This document shows positions 52,153 to 61,159 of a stretch of 64,000 bases of DNA, piece after piece. The notes below the pieces were generated by a model, which had not been told where the DNA came from, ran no database searches, and worked only from the letters and a program-made list of their open reading frames with translations. Every line of letters begins with the position of its first letter. The first letter of the stretch is position 1. Position numbers and translations under genes: made by a program. Source of the DNA: Hymenobacter profundi (lineage in GTDB: Bacteria; Bacteroidota; Bacteroidia; Cytophagales; Hymenobacteraceae); NCBI RefSeq assembly GCF_019334315.1, contig NZ_JAHWGL010000006.1, forward strand, positions 1 through 64,000, read 5' to 3'.

Positions 52153-52575
52153 TTAGCTTTCTACGTAGTCGCGACGAACAACAAACTTGGTCTTAACCGG
52201 CAGCTTCTGCGCGGCCAGACGCAGCGACTCCTGCGCTACTTCTAGTGACACCCCGTCCGATTCGAACATGATGGTGCCGGGTTTAACTACAGCTACCCAA
52301 TATTCAGGTGAGCCCTTACCCTTACCCATACGTACCTCAGCAGGCTTCTTCGTAATAGGCTTATCAGGGAAAATACGGATCCAAACCTGACCTTCACGCT
52401 TCATTGCGCGGGTCATAGCAATACGAGCAGCCTCAATCTGGCGTGCCGTAATCCAAGCCTGCTCTAAAGACTTGATAGCGAATGAACCGAAATCGATAGT
52501 GCTGCCGCGATGGGCGAGGCCGTGGATGCGACCCTTCTGCATCTTCCGATACTTAGTTCTTTTCGGCTGTAACAT
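52153..52575 (-). CDS. rplP: 50S ribosomal protein L16
   Basis: 140 residues. Conserved: [100 protein letters not shown] in outline. L16 organises the A-site region of the large subunit. The Arg and glycine in the loop near residue 80, target of post-translational changes in some bacteria, are present in [10 protein letters not shown]. It is 39 nt after rpsC. Confidence 0.98.
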   Translation of the reverse strand: MLQPKRTKYRKMQKGRIHGLAHRGSTIDFGSFAIKSLEQAWITARQIEAARIAMTRAMKREGQVWIRIFPDKPITKKPAEVRMGKGKGSPEYWVAVVKPGTIMFESDGVSLEVAQESLRLAAQKLPVKTKFVVRRDYVES

Positions 52576-52614
52576 GAGTTATACGAAAAAAAGATTCGAG
52601 ATGAGAAAAAGGGC

Positions 52615-53460
52615 CTAGCGACGAGGGCCGCCACCCTGACCACCACGGTTTCCACCAGCTTGGCCTCCACGACGGTTACCGCCTTGGCCACCACGGTTTT
52701 CACCACCACGGTCATTACGGTCGCCACGCTCACGACGAGGGCCACGGTCACCACGGTCACCACGTGGGCCACGGTCGTTGCGGCTTTCACCATTACCAGG
52801 GTTAGTTGGCTGTTGGTTAGGCGACAAATCAGGCTTGCCGAAAACTTCGCCACGCATGATCCACACTTTGATACCGATCTTGCCGTAAACCGTTTGAGCT
52901 TCTGACAAAGCGTAATCGATATCCGCACGCAAAGTGTGCAGAGGCGTGCGACCTTCTTTGTACTGCTCAGAGCGAGCAATTTCAGCGCCACCTAAACGAC
53001 CGCCACATTGAATTTTGATGCCTTCAGCACCAACCCGCATAGCAGCTTGGATAGACATCTTCATGGCGCGACGGAAAGAGATACGAGCCTGCAATTGCTG
53101 TGCAATGCTTTCTCCTACCAGTTTCGCATCAAGTTCAGGACGCTTAATTTCGAAGATGTTGATTTGAACGTCTTTGCTAGTAATTTGCTTCAGCTCGTCC
53201 TTAATCTTATCAACCTCCTGACCCCCTTTACCAATTACAACACCTGGACGAGCCGTATTAATTGTAATGGTAATACGCTTCAGCGTACGCTCGATTACGA
53301 TACGGGAAATGCCGCCTTTCGGAATACGAGCAAGAATATATTTACGGATTTTTTCGTCCTCAACCAGCTTATCGGCAAAATCTTTACCGCCGTACCAGTT
53401 AGAGTCCCATCCTTTGATGACTCCCAGACGGAAGCCGGTTGGATTTACTTTCTGTCCCAT
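52615..53460 (-). CDS. rpsC: 30S ribosomal protein S3 with RGG-like tail
   Basis: 281 residues against about 233 in Escherichia coli. The KH domain is [37 protein letters not shown], and the second half has [39 protein letters not shown] in outline. After residue about 215 an extra tail of roughly 60 residues is rich in Arg, Gly and Asp ([20 protein letters not shown]), ending [10 protein letters not shown]3 forms the mRNA entry helicase face; the tail could bind RNA or mRNA. It lies between rplV and rplP. Confidence 0.96.
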   Translation of the reverse strand: MGQKVNPTGFRLGVIKGWDSNWYGGKDFADKLVEDEKIRKYILARIPKGGISRIVIERTLKRITITINTARPGVVIGKGGQEVDKIKDELKQITSKDVQINIFEIKRPELDAKLVGESIAQQLQARISFRRAMKMSIQAAMRVGAEGIKIQCGGRLGGAEIARSEQYKEGRTPLHTLRADIDYALSEAQTVYGKIGIKVWIMRGEVFGKPDLSPNQQPTNPGNGESRNDRGPRGDRGDRGPRRERGDRNDRGGENRGGQGGNRRGGQAGGNRGGQGGGPRR

Positions 53461-53465
53461 AGTGC

Positions 53466-53933
53466 TTATGCGGTAACCTCAGCTTGATTTGCGGTCGATT
53501 TCTTAGACGAACGACGGGTAGCTTTTGCGTCACCCGCGTTACCAGTTGTTTCAGCAGCCTGCTTAGCGGCAGCTTTGCTGCCTAAAGGCTCAACTTTCGT
53601 ATCAATAATCAACGTTACGTGGTTGCTACGCTTACGAATACGGTGACCGCGACCTTGAGGGGCAGGACGTAGACGCTTCAACTGGCGACCTTCGTCAACA
53701 AAGATTGTCTTGATATAAAGATTAGCATCTTCGATACGCTCGTCTTCGTTCTTTTGCTGCCAGTTAGCTAGAGCTGACAGGAGCAATTTTTCGATTTTTG
53801 CGGCGCCCGAATTAGCTTCAAACTTCAGCAGGCCTAAGGCACGAGTCACTTTCTGACCACGAACCATGTCGGCTACCAAGCGCATTTTACGCGGCGAGGT
53901 AGGAACATTACGGAGTTTAGCTACTGCTTCCAT
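53466..53933 (-). CDS. rplV: 50S ribosomal protein L22
   Basis: 155 residues, about 45 more than usual. Conserved L22 core: [31 protein letters not shown] in outline, [33 protein letters not shown] in outline. After residue about 115 a basic, Ala/Lys-rich tail follows ([27 protein letters not shown]). L22 lines the nascent peptide tunnel. It lies 1 nt after rpsS and 5 nt before rpsC. Confidence 0.96.
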   Translation of the reverse strand: MEAVAKLRNVPTSPRKMRLVADMVRGQKVTRALGLLKFEANSGAAKIEKLLLSALANWQQKNEDERIEDANLYIKTIFVDEGRQLKRLRPAPQGRGHRIRKRSNHVTLIIDTKVEPLGSKAAAKQAAETTGNAGDAKATRRSSKKSTANQAEVTA

Positions 53934-53934
53934 C

Positions 53935-54213
53935 TTAGCGCTTGCCTTTATCTTTCTTGGCTACGTGGCCACGGAAGTTACGCGTAGGCGCAAACTCACC
54001 GAGCTTATGACCGACCATGTTTTCGGTCACGTATACCGGAATAAATTTATTGCCGTTGTGTACGGCGAATGTGTGGCCAACGAAATCCGGAGAAATCATA
54101 GAGCGGCGCGACCAAGTCTTCACCACTGATTTCTTACCGGCTTCATCCATTGCCGTTACTTTCTTCTCGAGCCGAAAGTCAATGTACGGCCCTTTTTTTA
54201 GCGAACGTGCCAT
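53935..54213 (-). CDS. rpsS: 30S ribosomal protein S19
   Basis: 92 residues, standard. Conserved: [90 protein letters not shown] in outline. S19 is in the head of the small subunit and contacts S13. It lies between rplB (3 nt) and rplV (1 nt). Confidence 0.98.
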   Translation of the reverse strand: MARSLKKGPYIDFRLEKKVTAMDEAGKKSVVKTWSRRSMISPDFVGHTFAVHNGNKFIPVYVTENMVGHKLGEFAPTRNFRGHVAKKDKGKR

Positions 54214-54216
54214 TGG

Positions 54217-55044
54217 TTATTTCTTGCCTTTACGGTTAACGATGAGCTGCTCGGAGTACTTGTTCTTATTACGGGTCTTCTGTCCTTTTGAGAAGATACC
54301 GTTACGGCTGCGCGGGTGACCACCTGACGACTTGCCTTCACCACCACCCATTGGGTGATCGACAGGGTTCATAGCTACACCACGAACGCGGGGACGACGG
54401 CCTAACCAACGGTTACGACCAGCCTTGCCTAGACGCACATTCATGTGGTCACCATTCGAAACAGTGCCTACTGTAGCCATGCAGGTAACCAGTACCATGC
54501 GCATTTCACCAGAGGGCAATTTCAAAGTAGCATACTTGTCTTCGCGAGCTACAAGCTGCGCGTAAGTACCTGCTGAACGGGCCATAGCAGCGCCGTTACC
54601 AGGCATCAGTTCAATATTGTGTACAATTGTACCGAGTGGCATTTCACGCAGAGGGAGCGTGTTGCCTACTTCAGGTGCTACACCAGGGCCCGAAACAATC
54701 GTAGCACCTACTGTCAAGCCGGCGGGCGCGATAATATAGCGCTTTTCACCGTCAGCGTAGTTTACGAGTGCGATACGGGCAGTGCGGTTTGGATCGTACT
54801 CAATCGTCTTCACCGTGGCTGGAACACCAGCTTTGTCACGTTTGAAGTCGATAACACGATACTTCGCTTTGTGTCCACCGCCAATATAGCGGTTCGACAT
54901 CTTACCCGAATTGTTACGGCCACCAGAGTTTTTGAGGGGTGCCAACAGCGACTTCTCCGGCGTCGACGTCGTAATCTCGTCGAATGCCGGGGCGATGCGG
55001 AAGCGCTGACCCGGTGATGTTGGTCTTAGTTTTTTGAGTGCCAT
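54217..55044 (-). CDS. rplB: 50S ribosomal protein L2
   Basis: 275 residues. L2 is essential for subunit association and peptidyl transfer. Conserved: [39 protein letters not shown] in outline, the Gly-rich [19 protein letters not shown], and PHDPMGGG-type region, here [25 protein letters not shown] in outline with the conserved His. It lies between rplW (30 nt) and rpsS (3 nt). Confidence 0.98.
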   Translation of the reverse strand: MALKKLRPTSPGQRFRIAPAFDEITTSTPEKSLLAPLKNSGGRNNSGKMSNRYIGGGHKAKYRVIDFKRDKAGVPATVKTIEYDPNRTARIALVNYADGEKRYIIAPAGLTVGATIVSGPGVAPEVGNTLPLREMPLGTIVHNIELMPGNGAAMARSAGTYAQLVAREDKYATLKLPSGEMRMVLVTCMATVGTVSNGDHMNVRLGKAGRNRWLGRRPRVRGVAMNPVDHPMGGGEGKSSGGHPRSRNGIFSKGQKTRNKNKYSEQLIVNRKGKK

Positions 55045-55074
55045 TACTATAGCTGGTTTGCTCGATCAGAAGGC

Positions 55075-55362
55075 TTAGATACCGCTGTAGAAGTCGATTA
55101 CGTCGCCTTCTTTCACCGTTACAATAGCCTTTTTGCCATGAGGACGACGGCCGCTTACGGCACCGCCTTTCGTGAACTTCGATTTTACTTTACCATTCGT
55201 GCGGATGGTGCTAATGCCCGTAACCGTCACGCCGTAAAATTGCTCGATGTCCTTCTTGATTTGAACCTTGTTAGCCGTACGGGTCACTTCAAACACGTAC
55301 TGGCCTTTTTCGTTCAGGCTAGTAGCCTTTTCGGTTACAACCGGTTTTTTCAGCGTGCTCAT
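55075..55362 (-). CDS. rplW: 50S ribosomal protein L23
   Basis: 95 residues. L23 is at the tunnel exit and docks trigger factor and SRP. Conserved: KPVVTEKATSLNEKGQYVFEVTRTANKVQIKKDIEQFYGVTVTGISTIRTNGKVKSKF in outline. The trigger-factor site is less clear from sequence. Its ATG shares one base with the rplD stop (TAATG), so the two are translationally coupled. Confidence 0.97.
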   Translation of the reverse strand: MSTLKKPVVTEKATSLNEKGQYVFEVTRTANKVQIKKDIEQFYGVTVTGISTIRTNGKVKSKFTKGGAVSGRRPHGKKAIVTVKEGDVIDFYSGI

Positions 55363-56000
55363 TATTCAGCAGAGGTGTAAAGTTGTTCTAAAGACTTCAG
55401 ACCATCTTCTGACAACAGCAGGGTGTCAGTATTCAGTAAGTCGTGCGTATTTAAAGCTACTGGAGCAGCCACGCTTACTTTCTGAAGATTGCGAGCCGAC
55501 AGAACAACGTTCTTGTCAACTTCACCAGTTACTAACAAGGTCTTCTTGCCGTTATCCAGCTTCAGACCAGCCAAGATGTTCGCGAAATCTTTCGTCTTCG
55601 GAGCCGACAGCGTGATGTTCTCTACAAGAGAAATTTTGCCATCTTTCGCCAGTGAGCTGAGAGCAGACAGACGAGCTAGACGTTTGGTTTTCTTGTTAAG
55701 TTTGAAGCCGTAATCGCGTGGCTGTGGACCGAAAACACGGCCACCACCGATGAATACAGGCGACTTCATGCTACCAGCGCGAGCACCGCCCGTACCCTTC
55801 TGCTTCTTCAGCTTCTTGGTCGTGCCACTTACTTCGTTGCGCTGCTTCGCTTTATGCGTTCCCTGACGTTGGTTAGCCAAGTACTGCTTCACGTCGAGAT
55901 ACATGACGTGCTCATTCGGCTCAAGACCGAAAATAGCGTCCGACAGGGTCACTTTGCGACCAGTGTCTTCGCCTTTAATGTTATATACTGACAGTTCCAT
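55362..56000 (-). CDS. rplD: 50S ribosomal protein L4
   Basis: 212 residues. L4 lines the constriction of the exit tunnel with L22. Conserved: the N-terminal MELSVYNIKGEDTGRKVTLSD, GTHKAKQRNEVSGTTKKLKKQKGTGGARAGSMKSPVFIGGGRVFGPQPRDYGFKLNKKTKRLA in outline, and LVTGEVDKNVVLSARNL. It is 6 nt after rplC. L4 represses its own operon in many bacteria; a hairpin near the rplC start is the only candidate site here. Confidence 0.97.
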   Translation of the reverse strand: MELSVYNIKGEDTGRKVTLSDAIFGLEPNEHVMYLDVKQYLANQRQGTHKAKQRNEVSGTTKKLKKQKGTGGARAGSMKSPVFIGGGRVFGPQPRDYGFKLNKKTKRLARLSALSSLAKDGKISLVENITLSAPKTKDFANILAGLKLDNGKKTLLVTGEVDKNVVLSARNLQKVSVAAPVALNTHDLLNTDTLLLSEDGLKSLEQLYTSAE

Positions 56001-56006
56001 CTCGCG

Positions 56007-56627
56007 TTATTTTTCCAGGACTACGTAAGAGTTCTTCGCGCCGGGAATCGAGCCGCTCACCACAATCAGGTTTTTATCGGCCACGATGCGCATCACCTTC
56101 AGGTTCTGCACTTTCACACGGTCGTTACCCATACGGCCACCCATGCGCATTCCTTTGAAAACGCGAGAAGGCCAAGAGCAGGCACCGATGGAACCGGGGT
56201 GACGGCCGCGGTTGTGCTGGCCGTGCGTTTGACCACCTACACCGGCAAAGTTGTAGCGCTTCACAACGCCTTGAAAACCTTTACCTTTTGAGGTGCCTAC
56301 TACGTCTACGAACTCACCTTCTTCGAATAGATCAGCTTTCAACTCGCTGCCAGCCGAATAGCTAGTTACGTCATCAACGCGAAACTCGACGAGCTTCTTC
56401 TTGGGAGTAGTACCGGCTTTGGCGAAGTGGCCAGCCAGCGCTTTTGTGGTATTTTTCGCTTTTTTCTCGCCGTAGCCGAGTTGAACAGCGGTATAACCGT
56501 CGTTCTCTAGCGTTTTCACCTGCGTCACTACGCACGGACCCGCCTCAATGAGGGTGCAGGGAACATTCTTCCCGTCCGGAGTGAAGAGGCTTGTCATACC
56601 GATTTTTTTACCGATGATGCCAGGCAT
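56007..56627 (-). CDS. rplC: 50S ribosomal protein L3
   Basis: 206 residues. L3 nucleates large-subunit assembly and reaches the peptidyl transferase centre. Conserved: [99 protein letters not shown] in outline. It starts the S10/spc run in this order because rpsJ is set apart by a terminator. A promoter box and a 5-prime leader hairpin precede it. Confidence 0.98.
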   Translation of the reverse strand: MPGIIGKKIGMTSLFTPDGKNVPCTLIEAGPCVVTQVKTLENDGYTAVQLGYGEKKAKNTTKALAGHFAKAGTTPKKKLVEFRVDDVTSYSAGSELKADLFEEGEFVDVVGTSKGKGFQGVVKRYNFAGVGGQTHGQHNRGRHPGSIGACSWPSRVFKGMRMGGRMGNDRVKVQNLKVMRIVADKNLIVVSGSIPGAKNSYVVLEK

Positions 56628-56657
56628 TCTATTGGATGTTTATGAAAAAGACACAGT

Positions 56658-56680
56658 GAAAACGCCCAAATAGCGTTTTC
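56658..56680 (-). promoter_or_regulatory. Leader hairpin of rplC
   Basis: Perfect 8-bp stem GAAAACGC / GCGTTTTC, 7-nt loop, 31 nt before the rplC ATG and just past the expected transcript start. It could be a binding site for L4 or another r-protein or a protective 5-prime structure. Confidence 0.5.
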
Positions 56681-56692
56681 GTAATGGGAGTG

Positions 56693-56700
56693 CAAAGCTA
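56693..56700 (-). promoter_or_regulatory. -7 box before rplC
   Basis: TAGCTTTG on the minus strand, 65 nt before the ATG. The -33 TTG is not seen at the usual distance, so the match is partial. Confidence 0.5.
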
Positions 56701-56878
56701 AGGAAAGTTTTTGTAAGAAGCCAGCATGTCTCTAAAATATTTCTACACTTACCCTTTCAGGTTATCACTAACAGTCAAATACTTTACTATGGCAGAAACT
56801 GTCTTATTCTCTTCTTGATCTCATGATAATACCATCAAGAGAGTAACCCATATTATGTGAGAATTTGCATAAAAAAGG

Positions 56879-56911
56879 AAGTCCGATCAACTGTAATAGT
56901 TGATCGGACTT
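56879..56911 (-). terminator. Strong terminator of the rpsL-rpsJ group
   Basis: Perfect 14-bp stem AAGTCCGATCAACT / AGTTGATCGGACTT with a 5-nt loop, followed on the minus strand by CCTTTTTT. 31 nt past the rpsJ stop. It lies in a 315-nt gap that otherwise holds the rplC promoter region and AT-rich DNA. Confidence 0.95.
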
Positions 56912-56942
56912 CACTTCCTAATTAGTCGGAGAAATTAAATCC

Positions 56943-57248
56943 TCAGACTTTGATTTCAACGTCAACACCGCTAGGTAACTCTAGCTTCATGAGAGCATCC
57001 ACTGTCTTCGATGAGGTCGAGTAAATGTCTACAAGACGCTTGTAGGTGCAGAGCTGGAACTGCTCGCGTGACTTCTTGTTCACGTGGGGCGAGCGAAGTA
57101 CAGTGAACTTCTCCTTGTTTGTAGGCAGTGGGATAGGGCCGCTAACAACAGCGCCCGTCGCCTTTACCGCCTTCACAATCTTCTCCGACGATTTGTCCAC
57201 CAAGTTGTGGTCGTAGGATTTGAGTTTGATGCGAATTTTCTGGTTCAT
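56943..57248 (-). CDS. rpsJ: 30S ribosomal protein S10
   Basis: 101 residues. S10 is in the head of the small subunit and binds NusB in transcription control. Conserved: [97 protein letters not shown] in outline. It is 21 nt after fusA and separated from rplC by a terminator. Confidence 0.98.
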   Translation of the reverse strand: MNQKIRIKLKSYDHNLVDKSSEKIVKAVKATGAVVSGPIPLPTNKEKFTVLRSPHVNKKSREQFQLCTYKRLVDIYSTSSKTVDALMKLELPSGVDVEIKV

Positions 57249-57269
57249 TTCTGTGATGTGAAAGCGGAA

Positions 57270-59414
<2,145 letters not shown>

Positions 59415-59439
59415 TGCTTTATTAAGTGTTATTTAAGTG

Positions 59440-59499
59440 CTTAGGGTCTTGGGCACCTAGTAAGCTTCAAAGAGAAAACTAAGTTCCTAAGACCCTAAG
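59440..59499. repeat. Spacer hairpin with TTAGGGTCTT arms between rpsG and fusA
   Basis: Perfect 11-bp core CTTAGGGTCTT (59440-59450) and complement (59489-59499), extending imperfectly on both sides to about 27 nt per arm. It resembles the infA/rpmJ spacer at 45040. No T-run. Confidence 0.8.
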
Positions 59500-59513
59500 T
59501 CCTTAACAACGAT

Positions 59514-59981
59514 TTAGAATCGGAAGTGCGAGAAGGCTTTGTTGGCTTCAGCCATACGGTGGGTGTCATCTTTTTTCTTGACAGCAGCACCTTCGCCTTT
59601 AGCAGCAGCAATAATTTCACCAGCCAGCTTGTCTTTCATGGTTTTCTCACCACGACGACGAGCATATTGGATCAACCACTTCGAACCAACAGCAATGCGA
59701 CGGTCAGCGCGAACTTCGATCGGCACTTGGAAGGTAGCACCGCCTACACGGCGGCTCTTCACTTCTACAGTTGGCATCACGTTGTTCAGGGCTTTACGCC
59801 ACATTTCCAGACCACTTTCCTTCGTACGCTGCTCAACTAGCTCGCAGGCATCGTAGAAAATAGTGTATGCTAGGTTTTTCTTTCCGTCATACATCATGTA
59901 GTTGACGAAACGGGTTACCAGCGTCTCCTTGTATTTGGGGTCAGGCAGGAGAATGCGCTTCTTCGGTTTTGACTTTCTCAT
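59514..59981 (-). CDS. rpsG: 30S ribosomal protein S7
   Basis: 155 residues from the ATG at 59981 ([17 protein letters not shown]); the longer frame lies inside the spacer repeat. S7 starts assembly of the 30S head and contacts E-site tRNA. Conserved: [29 protein letters not shown] in outline, [49 protein letters not shown] in outline, ending [12 protein letters not shown]. The str-operon order rpsL-rpsG-fusA is standard. Confidence 0.97.
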   Translation of the reverse strand: MRKSKPKKRILLPDPKYKETLVTRFVNYMMYDGKKNLAYTIFYDACELVEQRTKESGLEMWRKALNNVMPTVEVKSRRVGGATFQVPIEVRADRRIAVGSKWLIQYARRRGEKTMKDKLAGEIIAAAKGEGAAVKKKDDTHRMAEANKAFSHFRF

Positions 59982-59990
59982 AGTATCAGA

Positions 59991-60065
59991 AGTGAGTAAA
60001 GAGAAGTGAGAAGTGAGATAAGAGCCATAGTTTGGCACTCACCTCTCACTTCCAACTACTCATCT
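59991..60065. repeat. Spacer hairpin with GTGAG words between rpsL and rpsG
   Basis: The left arm repeats AAGTGAGAAGTGAG, the right arm (60038-60065) is its imperfect complement (CTCACCTCTCACTTCC). It starts 9 nt past the rpsG start codon side and ends 8 nt before the rpsL stop, so it nearly fills the 92-nt spacer. Confidence 0.72.
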
Positions 60066-60073
60066 CTTAGTAT

Positions 60074-60502
60074 TTACTTTTTCTTACCTGGTGCTGGTTT
60101 GCCGCCTTTGCCGGCTGCGGGAGCTTGGCCTGGCTTCGGACGCTTAGCGCCATACTTCGAACGACGCTGCAAACGGCCGTTTACACCGGCGGTATCGAGA
60201 GCGCCACGGATGATGTGGTAACGCACACCTGGCAAGTCTTTCACACGGCCACCACGGATTAGCACGATGCTGTGCTCCTGCAGGTTGTGGCCTTCACCGG
60301 GAATGTAGGCGTTAACTTCTTTGCCGTTGGTCAGGCGCACGCGGGCAACTTTACGCATAGCCGAGTTCGGCTTCTTAGGCGTAGTGGTGTATACACGGGT
60401 GCAAACGCCGCGGCGCTGCGGGCACGCATCAAGGGCCGGCGACTTTGACTTCGTCGTCAGCTTCTCGCGGCCTTTACGTACTAATTGGTTAATGGTAGGC
60501 AT
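60074..60502 (-). CDS. rpsL: 30S ribosomal protein S12
   Basis: 142 residues against about 124, with a C-terminal extension [21 protein letters not shown]12 is the decoding-centre protein. The conserved parts are [76 protein letters not shown] in outline. The Lys in PKKPNS and in GGRVKDLPG, sites of streptomycin-resistance changes in other bacteria, are unchanged, so the predicted type is sensitive. It is the first gene of the str operon with a good promoter. Confidence 0.97.
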   Translation of the reverse strand: MPTINQLVRKGREKLTTKSKSPALDACPQRRGVCTRVYTTTPKKPNSAMRKVARVRLTNGKEVNAYIPGEGHNLQEHSIVLIRGGRVKDLPGVRYHIIRGALDTAGVNGRLQRRSKYGAKRPKPGQAPAAGKGGKPAPGKKK

Positions 60503-60551
60503 CTACGGAATGGTTTGTCCAGGAGGGTCTTCTCCCAAAAAATTAGGCTTG

Positions 60552-60583
60552 CAAAGGTAGAGAAAGTGTTTTGAAATAGCAAA
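60552..60583 (-). promoter_or_regulatory. Promoter of the str operon (rpsL)
   Basis: Reads TTTG (60583-60580), 20 nt, then TACCTTTG (60559-60552) on the minus strand, the best match in the window to the Bacteroidota consensus. The transcript would start about 40-45 nt before the ATG at 60502. The rest of the 60503-60732 gap shows nothing else. Confidence 0.85.
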
Positions 60584-60732
60584 CAGGTTGAAATAGTTTG
60601 TCTTAGAGAAATCACGAGAATACCTTTTTCTAACCTGCCATCCTTTCTTCACCCCTACCCTACTACACAAAAAGCAATGCTACAGATTCCGCTCAACAAG
60701 AAATCCATACCTGTTATATAAGCTTCGGCTAG

Positions 60733-61065
60733 CTATGCCTCCCCCATCGTCCCTCCAAAATTCATCGGAAAGCTTGGCATCTCGGGTTGCGAATTAATAG
60801 GGCCAAATGTCTGTTCGAAGCGTTCTACGTTATCGGCCAGTGCGGCGAGTAAACGCTTGGCATGCTCTGGCGTGATAACAATACGAGCTTTCACTTTAGC
60901 TTTAGGTAGGCCCGGCATCAATCGGATAAAGTCGATAACGAACTCGCTACTGCTATGCGCAATCATAGCCAAGTTGGCGTACTGACCCTCAGCAATGTCT
61001 TCGGGCAGCTCTATATTGATAGCATTTGGATCTTGCGGAATGCTGGGGTCTGATGGGTGACTCAT
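60733..61065 (-). CDS. DUF3467 protein
   Basis: 110 residues, no signal or membrane helix. The DUF3467 family is defined by a short alpha/beta unit: INIELPEDIAEGQYANLAMIAHSSSEFVIDFIRLMPGLPKAKVKARIVITPEHAKRLLAALADNVERFEQTFGPI in outline. Its role is unknown, but in Bacteroidota it is commonly beside rpoC, which is the case here (95 nt), suggesting a link to transcription or the ribosome. A terminator stands between it and rpoC. The C-terminus is Gly/Met/Phe-rich (PSFPMNFGGTMGEA). Confidence 0.85.
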   Translation of the reverse strand: MSHPSDPSIPQDPNAINIELPEDIAEGQYANLAMIAHSSSEFVIDFIRLMPGLPKAKVKARIVITPEHAKRLLAALADNVERFEQTFGPINSQPEMPSFPMNFGGTMGEA

Positions 61066-61087
61066 GTTGAAGCGGAAGATGAAGGAT

Positions 61088-61095
61088 CAAAATTA
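61088..61095 (-). promoter_or_regulatory. -7 box before the DUF3467 gene
   Basis: TAATTTTG on the minus strand, 22 nt before the ATG at 61065 and immediately after the rpoC terminator. No clear -33 TTG at the usual distance. Confidence 0.4.
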
Positions 61096-61104
61096 CTAAA
61101 AACA

Positions 61105-61138
61105 AAACGACCGGTCGGATTACTCCAACCGGCCGTTT
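61105..61138 (-). terminator. Terminator of rpoC
   Basis: Stem of 14 positions with two mismatches, AAACGACCGGTCGG / CCAACCGGCCGTTT, with T-rich sequence on both sides. 21 nt past the rpoC stop at 61160. Confidence 0.85.
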
Positions 61139-61159
61139 TTTATTCAAGATCTTATCGGA

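Noticed and set aside
60503-60732. Hidden small gene in the rpsL/DUF3467 gap
   Set aside because: No reading frame with a plausible product; only the rpsL promoter is supported.
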